Part shown: positions 37,101 to 50,317 of the stretch, piece after piece
Numbering within the stretch: position 1 is the stretch's first letter
Layout: each line of letters opens with the position of its first letter
From: Hymenoscyphus infarciens
Taxonomy: Eukaryota > Ascomycota > Leotiomycetes > Helotiales > Helotiaceae
DNA length: 64,000 nucleotides
NCBI GenBank assembly: GCA_001414345.1
Contig: LLCB01000023.1
Location: 1-64,000, forward strand
Direction of reading: 5' to 3'
The notes under the pieces: model-generated
Told to the model about the DNA's origin: nothing
Seen by the model: the letters and a program-made list of their open reading frames with translations, nothing else
Database searches by the model: none
Position numbers and translations under genes: made by a program

Positions 37101-40100
37101 GATTATAGTATTATAATCTACTAACTAACTATAGACTCTATAGTAGTCTATAATTATAATTACCTACTAGCTAGAGTAAATAGAATATTAATAGAGAGTA
37201 ATATAATAAAGGAAGTATATATTACTATCTACGAAAAACATAGAGAGTTAGTTAGCAGCGTTGCTTTTACTATCTATAATTAATAAGTAAATAGATATAC
37301 TAAACTAGGAATAAACCTATATTAAATATAAGCTAAGCTCTAAGCCTAAAATTCATATATTTTAAGTATAAAAAAAGGCTTAATATAACTCTAGAGGAGA
37401 ATAGACATATTTATTAACTTTTAATTAAAATTAGAAGTGATTTATATAAGATTATAAGTATAGTTATAAGTATATAATTCTCTAAGTACCTAAGAAGGGA
37501 TTTTAGTAGAGTAAATCTACTAACTACGACTATTAGTACTAAGCCTAATTCGTAAATTACTTACTACTACTAATAAAAGTTAGTAATCTTAGACTCTTAA
37601 ATCTTTAAAAAATTATAATATTATAAGTTCTACGTCTATTAAGTTCTAGTTAGCTTTATAGACATAAATAATACTATTCTACACCTAAATTAAAAGTAAA
37701 AGAATTAATTCAAAATATTATGTTTTTAAGCTATTTTAAGTATATAGATTACTAACTTTTATTAGTAGTAGTAAATAATTTATAAATTAGGCTTAGCGTC
37801 GATCGCTTACCTTTAGAACCTCCTTAGTCTCTTAGGAAGGTTTCTAAGCTAGCCTCTAAGTAGTTACTTAGAGCGGAATATCCTTTAATCTAGTCTTACT
37901 TACGCCTACTTCTATAAATGCTTATAAATTAATAAACAAAGTCCTAGCCTTTATAAAGGATAATATACTATATAGCTAGTAATTATTTAATATATACTAG
38001 AATAGTATATTAGAGCCTTATAAATAGTACTAAAAGTAAGAAGCGAGATATAAGAGGTTATATAGTTTAAGTAAAATAGTCTCCCGATTTTCCTACTTTT
38101 ATTCTATTACTTTTACTTATACTTTTAGAAGCTCTATATCTACTACTTTATAATACTAAAAATACGCTAGAATATCTTAATATTAGTCTCTTAAATGCCT
38201 AGAAGTCTAAGCTTCTTATCTTAAGAGTTTAAAGCTTAAAGTATACTCTTATTACTTCCTAGTAAACCTAGTAAGTGCTCTAGAAAATCATATATCTACA
38301 CTTTCTTAAAGGCTAAGTAAACTACCTTCTAATAATAAGATTAAGAACTATCTATAAAAAGTAAAGAACTACCTTATAAAAGCTATAATATAAAGCTTTA
38401 ATAGCTAAAAGAAGAAATAACAGTTAATTATAGAGTCTAAGAAGAAGTAAGAGGCTACTATAGAACATTCTACTACTAACTACTCTACTCTTATTATTAA
38501 GTAAAAGAAGGATAAATTAGCTATAGCTAGAGAGTAAGCTATCTAAGAGAAAAAGGCTAAGGCTAGATAATCCTTCTTTATAAAAGCTCTTAGTAAGACT
38601 AAAACAATTAGAGCGAAAGCACGTAAGAAGGGATTTATCTCTAATAAGAAAAAGGCTAAAAGTAAGTAGTACTCTTAAATTTAATATATACTACTAATTA
38701 GTATAAGCTCTCTAGCTCCTCCTCTAATCTATAGAGCACTAAAGCCTATTCTTATTATTAAAATCTATATTTAAGTAGCTCTATATATCTATTTATATAT
38801 ATAATAAGTACTAAGAACTTCTCTATTACTAAGAGTATCTCTATAATTACATATACTTCTATAGTATAACATAGTAAGATAGTTAAAGTATAAATTAATA
38901 ATAACTTTCTATTTTAGATACCTTACTTACTTACTAGTAACTTTAAGAATCTATTTAACTTTAAATTAGTACCTTAGAATATATAAGCTAAAAGGTTTAT
39001 TATTAAGCTCTTAGAGAATATCTACTATATAATCCTTACTCCTAGTAGATAAGATCCTATTAATATTATACTTCTTACTAATAAGGTAAAAGACGTCTTT
39101 CTAGCTATAAATATTACTATTAAGAAGAAGAAAGCTAAGTAATTAAGTACTATAGATTATAAGAAGGCAGATAACGTATAAGCTCTTATATAATACTTTA
39201 ATTCACTAAAAGGTCTTATTAATAAAAAGTACTACAAAGTATATATAGTATTTAATAGCTATACTAATAATAAGCTCTAATCTTCTAAAAAGAGGTAATC
39301 TATTACACTCTTATAAGATACCTAAGAGCTACTAATTCCGCTTTAACTCTTAGCGCCTATTAAGGTATCTAATAACGAGCCTATTATACTTAAAGATAAC
39401 GCTTAGGATAGAGAGAGAGATACTAGGCTTATACTATTACTAGAGGATAGTACTAGTACTAGAGTAAGTGTAATATTAGTAGATAATTTAGAATTAGATA
39501 ATCTTCTAGAGATATTCGTAATTATTATTATATACTTAGAAGACTACTTTATAATTATTACTACTTACTTAGGAGACTACTCTATAATTATTACTACTTA
39601 TTTAAAAGAGGAAGATAATAGAGATAATAATTCTAAAGATGGTTTTAAGAGTAATATAAGAAGTAAGAATATAGATATAAATATAAGAGAGAATACTAAT
39701 AGTAAAGGAGTATTAACTCTAGGCTTATACTTACTATTACTTCTTATAGAGGATAAGAAGAAGAAGAGCTTAATAGCACCTACTAAGTTAAATATACTAG
39801 AGAGAGTAGATAAAGTAGTATAATAATAGGTAGATATAGACGAGTAAATTATAAGAGATCTTAATACTTAACTATATATAGATATTAATACTACTATTAC
39901 TAAAGGTAGGCTTGAATTAATTAATAAGGAAGAGTAATTAAAACTTGATTAAGAGCTTAATAAGAAAGTCTTTAATTCGCTCTTATCTACTCCTCTTATA
40001 CTTATAAATACGCTAGTAAGTAAAATAATATTTACTACTATAATTACTTTTATAAATAGCCTTAATTTAAAGAGAAAGAGAGAGAATACTCTCTCTTAAA

Positions 40101-40972
40101 TAACTCTTATTAATCGACTCTCTTATACTACTAAAAAGGTTAGGATTATATATAATAAGTATAATAAGAAGAGAGATAAGAAGTAAGAGTATATAGTAAT
40201 AGATACTTTAAGTATAGATACTAGGAGGATTATCTATAATACCTTAATTTTATTACTACTTTTTAATTACTTTTTACTACTTTTACCTCTTCTTTTACTC
40301 TCTTTACTAAAGTGTTTAAATAATTATAATTTAAGATTATTTAAGTACTTTAAGTACTACTTTACTAATTATATACTAATTACCTAATTAGGCTTAACGT
40401 CTCTTACTTTTAGGTTGAATTACAACTATAGTTATAGTATTAAAAGTCTTAATTATCTCTTTTCCTCTTCTATTTATTAGGTACTTATATAATATTATTA
40501 TTTATACTAAGTATATATATTACTTTTAATAATTTATAATATTTTAAATAATAGATTTAAAGTTATATTATACTTATATTTAGCATAGTACTAGGTAGTA
40601 TATATTAATAGAAAGTAAGCGTTAAGCGATTATAATATATATATATTTAATAGATATATATATACTATATTATCTTCTACTTTCTACTCTTACTTATACT
40701 TAAATTTTACGATTTAAGCTTTATAATTTAAGTATTATAAATTATAAATACTCTTACTTTAAGCTTTAAGATTACTAATTTAAGCTTTTTAATTTATATC
40801 TAAATAGCTTCTAAAAAATCTACGTTTATTAATTTATAATTTATAATTTATGATTTAGCTCTAAAGAGCTATATACTTAAAAATCTAAGCTTTATAATTT
40901 ACGATTTACGATTTACGATTTACTATTTATAATTTAGTTAATCTAACTTTTTAGTATATTTAGAATGCTATA
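34160..40972. mobile_element. ~6.8-kb AT-converted element with terminal inverted motifs
   Basis: Gene-free, extremely AT-rich. The left edge reads GGCGTCCTAGATATACTAAA, then AAGTCGGAATCGACTAAATC and TCGTAAATCG repeats. The right edge (about 40870-40970) carries the same motif on the opposite strand (CTTTTTAGTATATTTAG, with ACGATTT repeats). Termini with repeated CGTAAAT subterminal phrases indicate a DNA transposon. No open frame of useful length survives and stop codons are frequent in all frames, so its transposase class cannot be named. Massive C-to-T change is consistent with RIP. Confidence 0.65.
34570..34980. repeat. ~200-bp tandem duplication inside the AT block
   Basis: The segment around 34570-34775 is repeated at about 34790-34980. 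Landmarks shared in order: TTAAAAGTACTATTCTA, CTACTATATATACTCTCT, CAAATTCAAGTACTAATAAT (second copy starts TAAATTC), and CTATTAAAGTATAATATCCT. Differences are mostly transitions and small indels. Confidence 0.65.
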
Positions 40973-41655
40973 TATATATACTAAAAGCTAGAATCGACTA
41001 AATCGTAAATTATAAATCATAAATCGTAAATTATAAAAGTTAAGAGATATAGTAAAGCTTAAACTATATTACCCTATTCTCTTACTCTCTTACTCTCTTA
41101 CTCTCTTACTCTCTTACTCTCTTACCCTCTTGCTCTCTTATTCTATTCTTCTATATATTACGTATACTAAGAGAGTATAGGAGAGGGCGGGAGAAGGATA
41201 AGAGTAGGAGAAGGATAAGAGTGAGGTAAGAGGGTAAGTAAATATTCTAGGAGAATGTTTTTCCTAGTATAGGTAAGGGGAGTTTAGAGTAAACATTCCC
41301 TCTACTCTTCCCCCCTTCCCTCTTCCCTTCTTTCTCTTTCTCTCTTCTTTATTTCAAAATAATAGGAATAATATAATAGAAGAGTTAAGTAATAGGGATT
41401 AATAGTAAGAAGGTAATGTTACTACTATATATATAATACTCGTTCTCTCTCTTTATCCTTTAATTAGTTACTATAGTTAAGACTATCTAGTCTTAATATA
41501 GAGAGGGGGAGAGAGGGGAGAAGGAGGGGAGGGAGAGAGAACTTGAATTAAAATAATATTATACTTTATACTTATAAAAAGTAACACTTTACGATTTACG
41601 ATTTACTATTTGCGATTTAGTCGTCGTTTCTGACTTTTGGTACATACGGGATGCC
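40973..41655. mobile_element. ~0.7-kb element with the same terminal motif, less mutated right end
   Basis: Left edge TATATACTAAAAGCTAGAAT then CGACTAAATCGTAAAT. Right edge, read on the opposite strand, GGCATCCCGTATGTACCAAA then AGTCAGAAACGACGACTAAA. The same motif bounds the 6.8-kb unit, but here the right end keeps more C/G. The interior differs: a CTCTCTTACT array and a GA-rich stretch. It may be a non-autonomous relative, or the true right end of one composite element running from 34160 to 41655. Confidence 0.5.
41081..41145. repeat. CTCTCTTACT tandem array
   Basis: About six copies of a 10-bp pyrimidine-rich unit, the last two with C and G variants. Confidence 0.85.
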
Positions 41656-42528
41656 GTACTAGTCCGTCACCACTAACTCACTCACCAATCCATCACTTCA
41701 TTTCATCTCATCAAATCTTTCCCTCTTCACCCACGCACATGCACAAGTCTGGCTGGATAGAACCTAGGAAGTCTAGAAAATGAACTTTTGAAGTTTTGGG
41801 GAGGTGAGAAAAACCGCCCCCTGGAAGAAGCCCCCCCCTTCCAGGCTCCAAACGCAACGCAACGCAACGCAATTACTTACTAGTAAAACAAACAATCTGC
41901 CTTGCTACTATGTTTGGTATCCATAGAATGAAGAAATCAATAGCATCCTTCCAACTCCCGTGGTTTAGATACCGCCCCCTTCAAAAGTCAAAAACAAAAT
42001 CCGATAATCATGTCACCTCACTCTTTCACAGCACTTTCACAGCAAGTCACATCACATCACATCACAGCGAATCACTCCAAGTTCCCAGAGGTCACCCAGA
42101 TATAAAAAAAACGTTTGTTTGAAGCAATGATAATATTCATCATAAAAACCACTCCTGTCTCTCTCAATCAAAATCCCCCCAAAATCTTTGGTCCAGTCTA
42201 GCACAAAAGTGCCAGGAACTGTAAATATGTACAAAGGTGTGTTAAAATAAGCAACGAAGAACAGGAATTCAACGCAAGTATAAGAAGTAGAATCCCAACC
42301 AGCCCCGTTCCTTTTCCCATGAATCCCTCGTTTAAATAAGAGAGAGAAAGACATCAAACACTAATGTGTAGTTTCAAATATGCACCCCGGAAAGTTTGAA
42401 ACGCCCCAAAATTTGTATAAAGGAAGTTTGTCTTGCTCCCAAAATTGTTCGTTCCATTTTTAATTCTCTACCGAGATCCCATCGTAAATATTGAACAGAG
42501 AAAAAAGGACGGTCAATGTGGTTAACAT
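41656..42528. other. Intergenic, 3' of the GH17 gene
   Basis: Normal composition. It has a short AACGC run near 41852 and a CACAT run near 42045. It must hold the GH17 3' UTR. No gene is seen. Confidence 0.5.
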
Positions 42529-43773
42529 TTAACCAGAAGGAGAGGCTCCGAGGAATCCCCAGTACTTCTCAGCTCCAAAGGTGGAGGAGGAATCCGACTT
42601 CCACATGGTGTTGTAGGTGTTGAAGAGGATGATGGAGCTTGGGCTGGAGCTGAAAGCAGCCTTGATCGAGGCAATGGAAGCAGCTTGGTTCTCAGATGAA
42701 GGGACGGCCTTGGAGTTGGCGCTTCCCTGGGATGGCCAGCCAGTCTCGGTGATGACGATGGATTGGCTTTGGTTGGCGAGCTTGCTCTTCAAGTTGGCGA
42801 TTGAAGCGGTCAAGAAGGAACCGGAATCGGATGCCACGACGCTACCATCGAAGAATGGGTGCGAGTTGACGGCGCAGTAGTCCGATTTGTCGCAGAGTTC
42901 TGGGTGAGCGACGGCTGCGACCAGAGTATCGACAGTGACGACTGGTCCGGTGTAACCGGCGGTCTTGAGGAGTCCTCGAGCGGTATCCATGGCGGCGATG
43001 ACCGTGGCTGGGGAAGCAGTTCCGGCGTTGACAAGCTCATTACCGATGGAGACGGTGTGGAAGTTTGACCAATCTCCCCCTGCGGCAGCGACAATGATGG
43101 CAATCTCAGAGTTGAGGTTGGCCAAGCTGAAGACGCCGGCGAAAAGCTTCATGGACTTGGATTTGGCGGCCGAGAGAACTCTGGCGACTTGCTCGCAATC
43201 AGTGCCATAAACACGGACGGTAGAGTAGCCACTTGGGAGGGCGGCGAAATCGGTGTTGACTTGATCTTGAGATTTGCACGATCCATCACCATTGTATGGG
43301 GAGTAAGAGAATCCCATTCCATTGCTTGAAGAGGAGGAAGAAGCGGCTGGTGCAGCAGGGCTGGTTTGCGGTGGGGCAGCGGATGATGGTGCGACAGCTT
43401 CGGCTTGAACGTTGATGGGTTGAGCAGCTTGAGTTGCAACTGGGGCAACAACAGGAGGAGCTACAGTTGGGATTGGAGCAGGAGGAGCCACGGTTGGGGT
43501 TGGAGCAGGAGCACCGACGGTCTCGGTGGATACTGGCTTTCCATCTTGGTCCACGTATACAACGATGTGAGGACCAGCAGTGGCCTCGGCGTAAGCAGTC
43601 TCCACGACAGTGACAACCACGTCCTTCTTCTCGTGTTGATGAGCGTGTCGGCCTATACACTTGTTAGTCTTTTCCAGGGTTGATCTTGAGAGAGGAAGTG
43701 ACTTACGGAAAGGTTGAGCAGTGGCTAGTTGGAGCAGCGAAACGGCTGCGATGGCGAAAGTGGTGGACTTCAT
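42529..43773 (-). CDS. Secreted GH17 beta-1,3-glucanase-like cell wall protein (Scw4/MP65-like)
   Basis: Wall glucan-modifying enzyme of glycoside hydrolase family 17. Exons 43773-43707 and 43652-42529 give 396 aa; the 54-nt intron joins QPF to RRHAHQHEKK. Residues 1-19 are a signal peptide (MKSTTFAIAAVSLLQLATA). A KKD site follows (EKKDVVVTVVETAYAEATAG), where a Kex2-like cut is possible, then a Pro/Ala/Thr/Ser linker (about 60-130). The catalytic domain starts GMGFSYSPYNGDGSC. VRVYGTDCEQV, the acid/base Glu in SIGNELVN and the nucleophile Glu in ITETGWPSQG are present. This layout matches Scw4/Scw10/MP65 proteins. No GPI signal is visible at the C-terminus. Long purine-rich runs lie upstream. 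Confidence 0.92.
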   Translation of the reverse strand: MKSTTFAIAAVSLLQLATAQPFRKSLPLSRSTLEKTNKCIGRHAHQHEKKDVVVTVVETAYAEATAGPHIVVYVDQDGKPVSTETVGAPAPTPTVAPPAPIPTVAPPVVAPVATQAAQPINVQAEAVAPSSAAPPQTSPAAPAASSSSSSNGMGFSYSPYNGDGSCKSQDQVNTDFAALPSGYSTVRVYGTDCEQVARVLSAAKSKSMKLFAGVFSLANLNSEIAIIVAAAGGDWSNFHTVSIGNELVNAGTASPATVIAAMDTARGLLKTAGYTGPVVTVDTLVAAVAHPELCDKSDYCAVNSHPFFDGSVVASDSGSFLTASIANLKSKLANQSQSIVITETGWPSQGSANSKAVPSSENQAASIASIKAAFSSSPSSIILFNTYNTMWKSDSSSTFGAEKYWGFLGASPSG

Positions 43774-44411
43774 TTTGAAATGAGGGAAAATTCTAGTCTA
43801 TGGTCGTGATGTCGTAGTGTGATTGTGTTTTGTCTGTACCGGCCAGCGGTGTTAGTAAATGAAAGATTGTATGAGGGTGCTTGTCTAAGCGTGTTGACTC
43901 GAATGAGTTGAAATGCTGTTGATGGAGGGAACGACTGGAATGAATCCTGGGACGAGGGTTTGAGAGGAAAGAGGGAAACAATAGGAGGGACCAGCTTTGA
44001 TCATGTTCCCTTGTCGGCGGACAAAGAGGGGGAGATTAGAGTGACAAAGCATACCTTTGTTTTTATTCTGTCCCAAGATCAATTTCCACCAATGTCCGAT
44101 TGGGCAAAATTGGCGGCGGTTCGAGGAGATTCGCAAGGAATGTAAGGTGTTGGTGAGTGCTGGACTCAAACCGCGGAGCGAGTGATGTGAGGGATTGGAT
44201 AGGTTTCTCGGAGTCCAAATTTGGAAAATGATGATCCAACCTGTGGAAGATGTTTTTGTTCCTGAAAAAGAGCGAGGAGAGCAAATGTAAGAGTTCTTCG
44301 ACTGCTTGGAGTGTTTTGGGGGAAATACACGGTATTTCGAAAGAGGGAGGAGGGGGATCGCGGGTATTGAAGGATAGTAAATGGGCAAAGCCGAAAGTCA
44401 AAAGTCAAAAA

Positions 44412-44485
44412 AGAGAGAGAGAGAGAGAGATGAGGTTGTCGTTGGTGGTGACTGCCGTGAAGAGAGAGAGAGAGAGAGAGAGAGA
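44412..44485. repeat. Two GA microsatellites upstream of the GH17 gene
   Basis: (AG)n runs at about 44412-44430 and 44461-44485. They lie roughly 650-700 bp 5' of the GH17 start codon; on the coding strand they are CT runs, common in fungal promoters. Confidence 0.85.
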
Positions 44486-44969
44486 TCCGGGGGAAGGAGG
44501 TGGGAGGCGTTTATGTTTGTAGCGGGAAGGTGGAAGGGTGGTGGTGGTGTTTCCAAGTGGGCAATAGTGTAGGCGCGGGTGAGGTGGGGTGGGTCCAGGC
44601 CAGGTACGGGAATTTGGGGATCTCTGGGTGGATGTGACAGGGAAGGGACAAGGGGACAAGGAAGGGACAAGGCGTGGCCGCAAGGCAAAAAGACTCACTA
44701 CCTCTTTCCTAAACAGGCTCAGACGGCTCTATCGGCACTATCGGATGGCATGGCGGCTATGAAGCGCTGCATCATACAGTACCTACATGGATGGGCGGCT
44801 GTCCGGCAAGAGTCTACAGCGTATGGATGAATTGTATTCAAGCATTTCTTCCCCAAAATACAGAGTTCGACTTCATCAGGGGCCAGGGCAGAGCTGGCGG
44901 GCGGGGCGGTTGAGTGGACGCGCCCAAGAATGCCTGTTGCCAACAAGACTGGACAACAGGCGTCAACGG

Positions 44970-44992
44970 CTGCTGCTGCTGCTGCTACTGCT
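44970..44992. repeat. CTG microsatellite
   Basis: CTGCTGCTGCTGCTG followed by CTACTGCTC. Confidence 0.85.
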
Positions 44993-46347
44993 CGTCAGCA
45001 CAACACATACGTGGATTCTGCGGGTGAGCAGTGAGCACTGCAGTCAGAGTGAACGCTGAGCTGTGCCTGAGTCGATACAACTACAGCTGGCTTCCAGAAG
45101 GGCTCACAGTGTGAGTGTGATTCTCGGTACAACTCCAACACAGCACATCCTTCTGAAGCCATTCGTACTCGTTGCTCTTGACAATCCTTTAACGGGTCTA
45201 CAACGCAATGAGGTCCTCTCGCGTTGGCTGGCAAAAGTAAAAAGGGAACGAGGTTGGGACGGACCGTCAACATTCAAAAGTTGGGACGAACTCGACGCGT
45301 GGCCATCTCTCCATCTCTCCACCTCCCCATCTCGCCCATGGGAATTTGGAAATCTCCCTCTCGGCCCTAGCGAATCTAGGAAACTCACAGAATCGGCCAG
45401 ACCGGATCATCTCTATCCCCGCGCAACCAACCAACTTGGCACCTTGGCACCTTGGCAGGGCTTAGCAAGCCGGGACTACGCTGTCACGGACTTGTCAAGT
45501 CAAGCCAGGTCCTGTTTCATTGCAGGCAACTTGCTGCAGGCACATCCGAGCGAAACCCCCGGGGAAGCCATTCATTGGATCTCATCACTCAGGCACGATT
45601 TTTCCCTGCTGCCGTGCGTGGCGTGGAGCTAACTGGCCTTTCACTTTTAGTCAGGTACGAAATCATAAATGGCATCGGGTTCCAGAAGGGGTTAGATGCC
45701 CGATGCCCTCGAAAATGAAAGGACACACACATCATTTTTGGTGTGGTGACAAAATGTGTGCTTGCTTCCACTGCTTCCACTGCTTCCAATGCGACCAGTT
45801 GAAGCACGACACATGCCGGCTGATCAGGGAAAGACAAGAATTCCTTCTTCTCTTTCCCTACGAGTTACCAACCGTCTATTTACCGGCATGAAGAGTGGCC
45901 TCAACAGATTAGACCTTGTGATTATTATCATGTGAAGGCACTGAGAGAAAAACATGTCCCACCCCCATAAGCAAGCACAGTGTGTGTGTTGTTTTGATTA
46001 CGACCCCTCACTCACAATTGGAGGGTGGCAACACCATGAGGAGAGTTGCTAAGGAGAATTGCTGAGGAGAATTCATGTGCGAGGAAATTTCATCTGCAGG
46101 GAACGACCGAGTATGCCCGCTGCCCGCCATCATGACCAAGGTCAAGGTGGTTGAATGTAAATGTGTTGGTGTAGAACTCTGTTGGTGTGCTCAGTGCTCA
46201 CTTCACTCACCATCTTCTGCCATAAGGATGATTTCTCCTCAGTGGGTGCACCCTGCAAACGCTGGTCAAAGTTGGTGGTGAAAGTTGGGCATCCATGTTC
46301 ACACCCACACAAAACCTTGGAAGCACTCTGGTTTGTTTATTCATCAA

Positions 46348-46372
46348 AATTCAATTCAATTCAATTCAATTC
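46348..46372. repeat. AATTC pentanucleotide microsatellite
   Basis: Five near-perfect copies of AATTC. Confidence 0.85.
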
Positions 46373-48424
46373 CCCACTCATACGTCAACGCAATTCCTCT
46401 GCCCTGGACACCACAGGCGAGATTAGAGCTGACGAGGTTCACACGAGCTCCAAAGTTTATTTCTCGTGATTCAGCCACTCCGAAGCTCGCGGGATCATTG
46501 GTTTTGACACGGTAATTTGCCTTGTGCCTGAAGTATCTTTAATCATATCGGACGGATACGCAATGTGAGCTGATGGAGGATCGGAATATTAGTGTTTGAA
46601 AGTAGAACATGAGAGGTTTGTTGTCGTTTACTTTTATGTTTGCGGTACAAGGACTTACTCGGTGCTGCCATCTGATCTTCTCACGCCCACATGGTATGGC
46701 ACGAACATTCTTTAATTCTCATCTCTGTTCCGGGGTTTTATTCAACTATAAAGCGTGGGAGGAATACATTTATACGCGGGGTGATGACACGGTTTAGAGG
46801 AGTGCTGTAGGGTTAAACCTAGCTTATCTAACAGTGATCTGATTTCGAAATCGCACTTTCGCACCGTCTCCTCTCTCAAAACACGACTTAGGCGCAATGG
46901 ACTTCTTGAGTATCTGAAACATATTAATACTCACCAAGTCGATCCCCGCTACCACTATAGTAAACTTCGACTAAGTAGGTTAAACTCCCTCTACCGTCTG
47001 GTACCAAGTGTCTTCTCCCTCTTCCACATAACACGAGGGTTCATGTCGACATCCTGGTGGTACTAGGAGTTCTGCAAGCGGCACTCCGCTTAGTTCTGCG
47101 CGCTCTTCGCATATATCACTGTGCTTTTGAGTGCGACGTTGGTTAGACTTACTACTAAGCTTTTAGGAGATAATAAGATATTTAGAGATATTACGGCGGG
47201 TGTTACGGATTTTTCGCTCGTAGCTATTAGAGGTGCTATAGGTATAGTTTTCTTGTTTTGGAGACTGCTTTTTGTGTATAGCTTAGAGAGTACTCTTTAG
47301 TTTATAAGAAAGGTTGAGAGAAGGAGAGAGAGGATGTGGAAGAGGGCAAAGGAGAAGGCTTGACTTGCTTCTACTTCTTCTTAAAGCGAGAGGTTTTTTT
47401 ATACTTGTAGAATTTGGATCTTGCTTAGGGTTTTTCTACTTTCAATGCTACTCTTTTCTTACCTGTAGTGAAGTCGCCTACGACATGATGAATAATTAGA
47501 CTTCTCTAGCGGGTTGTCACAAAGTTTGAGCATAGAGTGAGGACAAGTCAACCTCGTATTTCCGATCGACTTTCGCAGGCTTGGCAAAAGCTTTCCCTGG
47601 GTAATTGTCTCCTTCACGGATTAAGGTATGATTGCTAAAGTGCCTGTTGAGCCTCGCGACTTTGCGTTTAACTACTTACTTATTTACTTAACTGTGAGTT
47701 AGTTCTCAAGACCAACTCCCTCGATTTTTCCCACGCCTTCCCCCCAATCACATACCTCAAAAATGTGCCTCATTAGTAAGTACGATTCGTACGATTCGAG
47801 CCCACGCATGTGCGCATATACATGCCAGGGGTACCATCTATTTATCCCCTAAGCAGCTACTTACTTACCACCTCTTTTTCTTTACTTACTCCCGCATTCT
47901 ATCGTTTCCACTAATAATACTCTTCGAACGATAATGGTATTATAGGTAGGTTTACATACTAATAGTTCTAGCTATTTGTAGATACTCTACGAAAAAAAAA
48001 GCTCTAGTAAATAAAAAAGTCTTCTAGGTACTCTATCTTTGCTAATATACCACTTACGAATTCGGAATCTAGACTCCCTCTTATTTTCAATGCAAAACTG
48101 TATAATCTTCTATGTTTACTTGTCATTCAAACCCAGCACGCGGCAAGTTGTAGATATAATGAGTGGAATGCTTTTAGGCCTAGTCTTCTTAATTTTGTCG
48201 CGGCTATTCTCTTCTACATACGATATTCGCAGGGAGTGCTAGGTTGTTAACTTCTGATTGAAAAAGTGTCGCTGGAATTCTCTACAATTGTCTGATTCCG
48301 CAGCAACTTGGTTTTCAACAGTAATATATGTTCTTATCCAACATATTCTATTCAAGTAAGAGAAAGTGGAGACGAGGAGAGAAAGTTTATGTTTCGAGCT
48401 TAGAGGAAGCAGAAATATACACTG

Positions 48425-48452
48425 GCTCCCGGTGGACATGAAAAGTAGCAGT
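48425..48452 (+). repeat. Solo terminus of the 1419-1632 MITE family
   Basis: CTCCCGGTGGACATGAAAAG then TAGCAG matches the left terminal repeat of the element at 1419 (CTCCCGGTGGACAAAAATAG then TGGCAG). No partner terminus is visible downstream, so this is a remnant or part of a longer member. Confidence 0.6.
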
Positions 48453-50317
48453 ATATACTTTAGGATCGTACCTGCATATAGTTCTACCTCGCGTTGTTCT
48501 AATTTCCCAGGGTAATCGAAGGAAATTCTCCAATGCATTTAGAACAATTAGAACCACTGGCCCCAGGTGTTTTGGAATAATCAAGTCCTAACTTAGTAGG
48601 TGCTTGAGAGTTAGAGCAACTGCTTGGTTTTTCAGCTACTTTTAACGTCTATCGCGAGACTGATAGCTTTTATTTCTTACGATCTTGACTCCGCCACTAT
48701 ACTTCCATTGTCTCCTATCTCTAGACCTCTTCTCTCTTACTGAACTCTATTCGAGTCGAAGATATAAAGTAGTTTAGCGAACTTTGTGTGGCTTCTCGAG
48801 TTACTCATATTTCTTCTCATAGATCTGAGAGTCTTTACATCTCTTTGTTTTCTTTTTTCTTTTAGCGTTAGCTCTTCAAAATGGGGATTCTCTCTGGCAG
48901 AATTTGTCAATAAAGCGTTTTATTTTTCCAAGTTGCTTGTTAACACTTTGACATTGTGGTTCTCCTTTTGGGAATGGTTCTTTCAAGGCTTGATTACAAA
49001 AAGGTGCTTATAAGAAAAGTCTCGGACCCGCAAAGGAGGGCCGGACTGAAGAGACTGGTCGTGTAGCAGAAAAATGGGTTTTTTGAAAAGCCATTGGTAT
49101 CAGAAGAGGGGAAACAAGATTACGAAGTGAACGTTCCTCTGAGAAAGTTGATAGAGAGAAAGCATGGAAAGGTCTTTTCGCTACCCAGGAGCGGGGATTG
49201 AAAATATATATATATCTCGCGAAATTAAATCGAGTTTCGACAGTAAAAGAGCCGAAATGTTCTCCCTCCTTTCTGTAAAATTGCTTGCATCCCCACCCCG
49301 ATCGTCATCGGTGATTTATTGAATGTGGCGAGAGATGAACGGCAATTCATCTTTTGAGTTAAAGTGAAAATCGCCCTTGGAAGAGAAGATGATCCTTAAC
49401 GAGTAGACTAAGTTTGCTGAACCTAAAGAATACGGCCTCTTACAAATTAAAGGAGGAGATTCAAGAACTGGCCTGACTTTTGAGCACGAGTGGGACTTCT
49501 CTACTGAGAGCTATAGCACATTCTTATCTAGATTCATTGCTCTCTAACCTCAATATTGTACATTAGAGATTACGTGCTTTTTGAATTCAAATACTTTGGT
49601 CACTTTGATGGAACATAGAAGCAGAGATTGTCAGTACTCTTAACAATCAACGAAAAATCAGTGGATATATAGTGGGCGGAGCAAATAGCAAATACGCTTT
49701 TACCATGCTTTAATATTAACGGAAGACTAAGAAAAAAACTTCCAACGACGACAAACACCAATTTTGACAATAAATGTTTTTGGTGTTTGAACTATTTCCA
49801 TTCATAGCGTTACAAGGATCCCAGACCTCTCAATAAATTGAGCTCTTGGAACCCTTTGCGTGAAGGGAAAGCGTCTTATATACCCCGTCTTGTATACCTC
49901 TCGGTACGGCAGCTGATTCCGAGCATACCTTTGCATGATCCAGCCACTCGCTTCTGTCTCTCGTCGATCGAAGCACCTCAACATATTATCCTAAGAAGAA
50001 TGGGAATCATGCTGGAGCTTTTTGGAATCCTCAAAACAAGTCTGTTTTCGTATTCTCCTCAGCTCGGCATCCCGTTTATTAGAAAGCTCAACATCCTCTT
50101 TCTAGGCTTCGAAAAGACCTGGTGTGTGTAAGGCTTCTCTATTATTACTTTATACTATGTGAGAGTAATAAAAGCAAGGGGTCGAAGACCGAAGAATTAG
50201 ACTCAGAAATCGCTAATGTTTAATATTGTTTTATACGTTTTTACAGATTGAAGGATCAATTAAGTCGAGGGAAAGTACTCCGGCCCAACTGACGCTATTG
50301 CAAGTTTCAAGCAACTC

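Larger units (their letters stand above)
43774..46800. other. Long upstream region of the GH17 gene, no gene
   Basis: Normal composition with simple repeats. The open frames at 45063-45632 and elsewhere lack an ATG start, introns or recognisable motifs. A long 5' control region or an undetected non-coding RNA is possible but unproven. Confidence 0.45.

Noticed and set aside
45063..45632. 189-residue plus-strand open frame
   Set aside because: Starts with GTG rather than ATG, no recognisable motif, and sits in a region with simple repeats.
47314..49013. Several short hydrophobic plus-strand open frames
   Set aside because: Phe/Leu-rich chance frames in T-rich DNA, without introns or family motifs.
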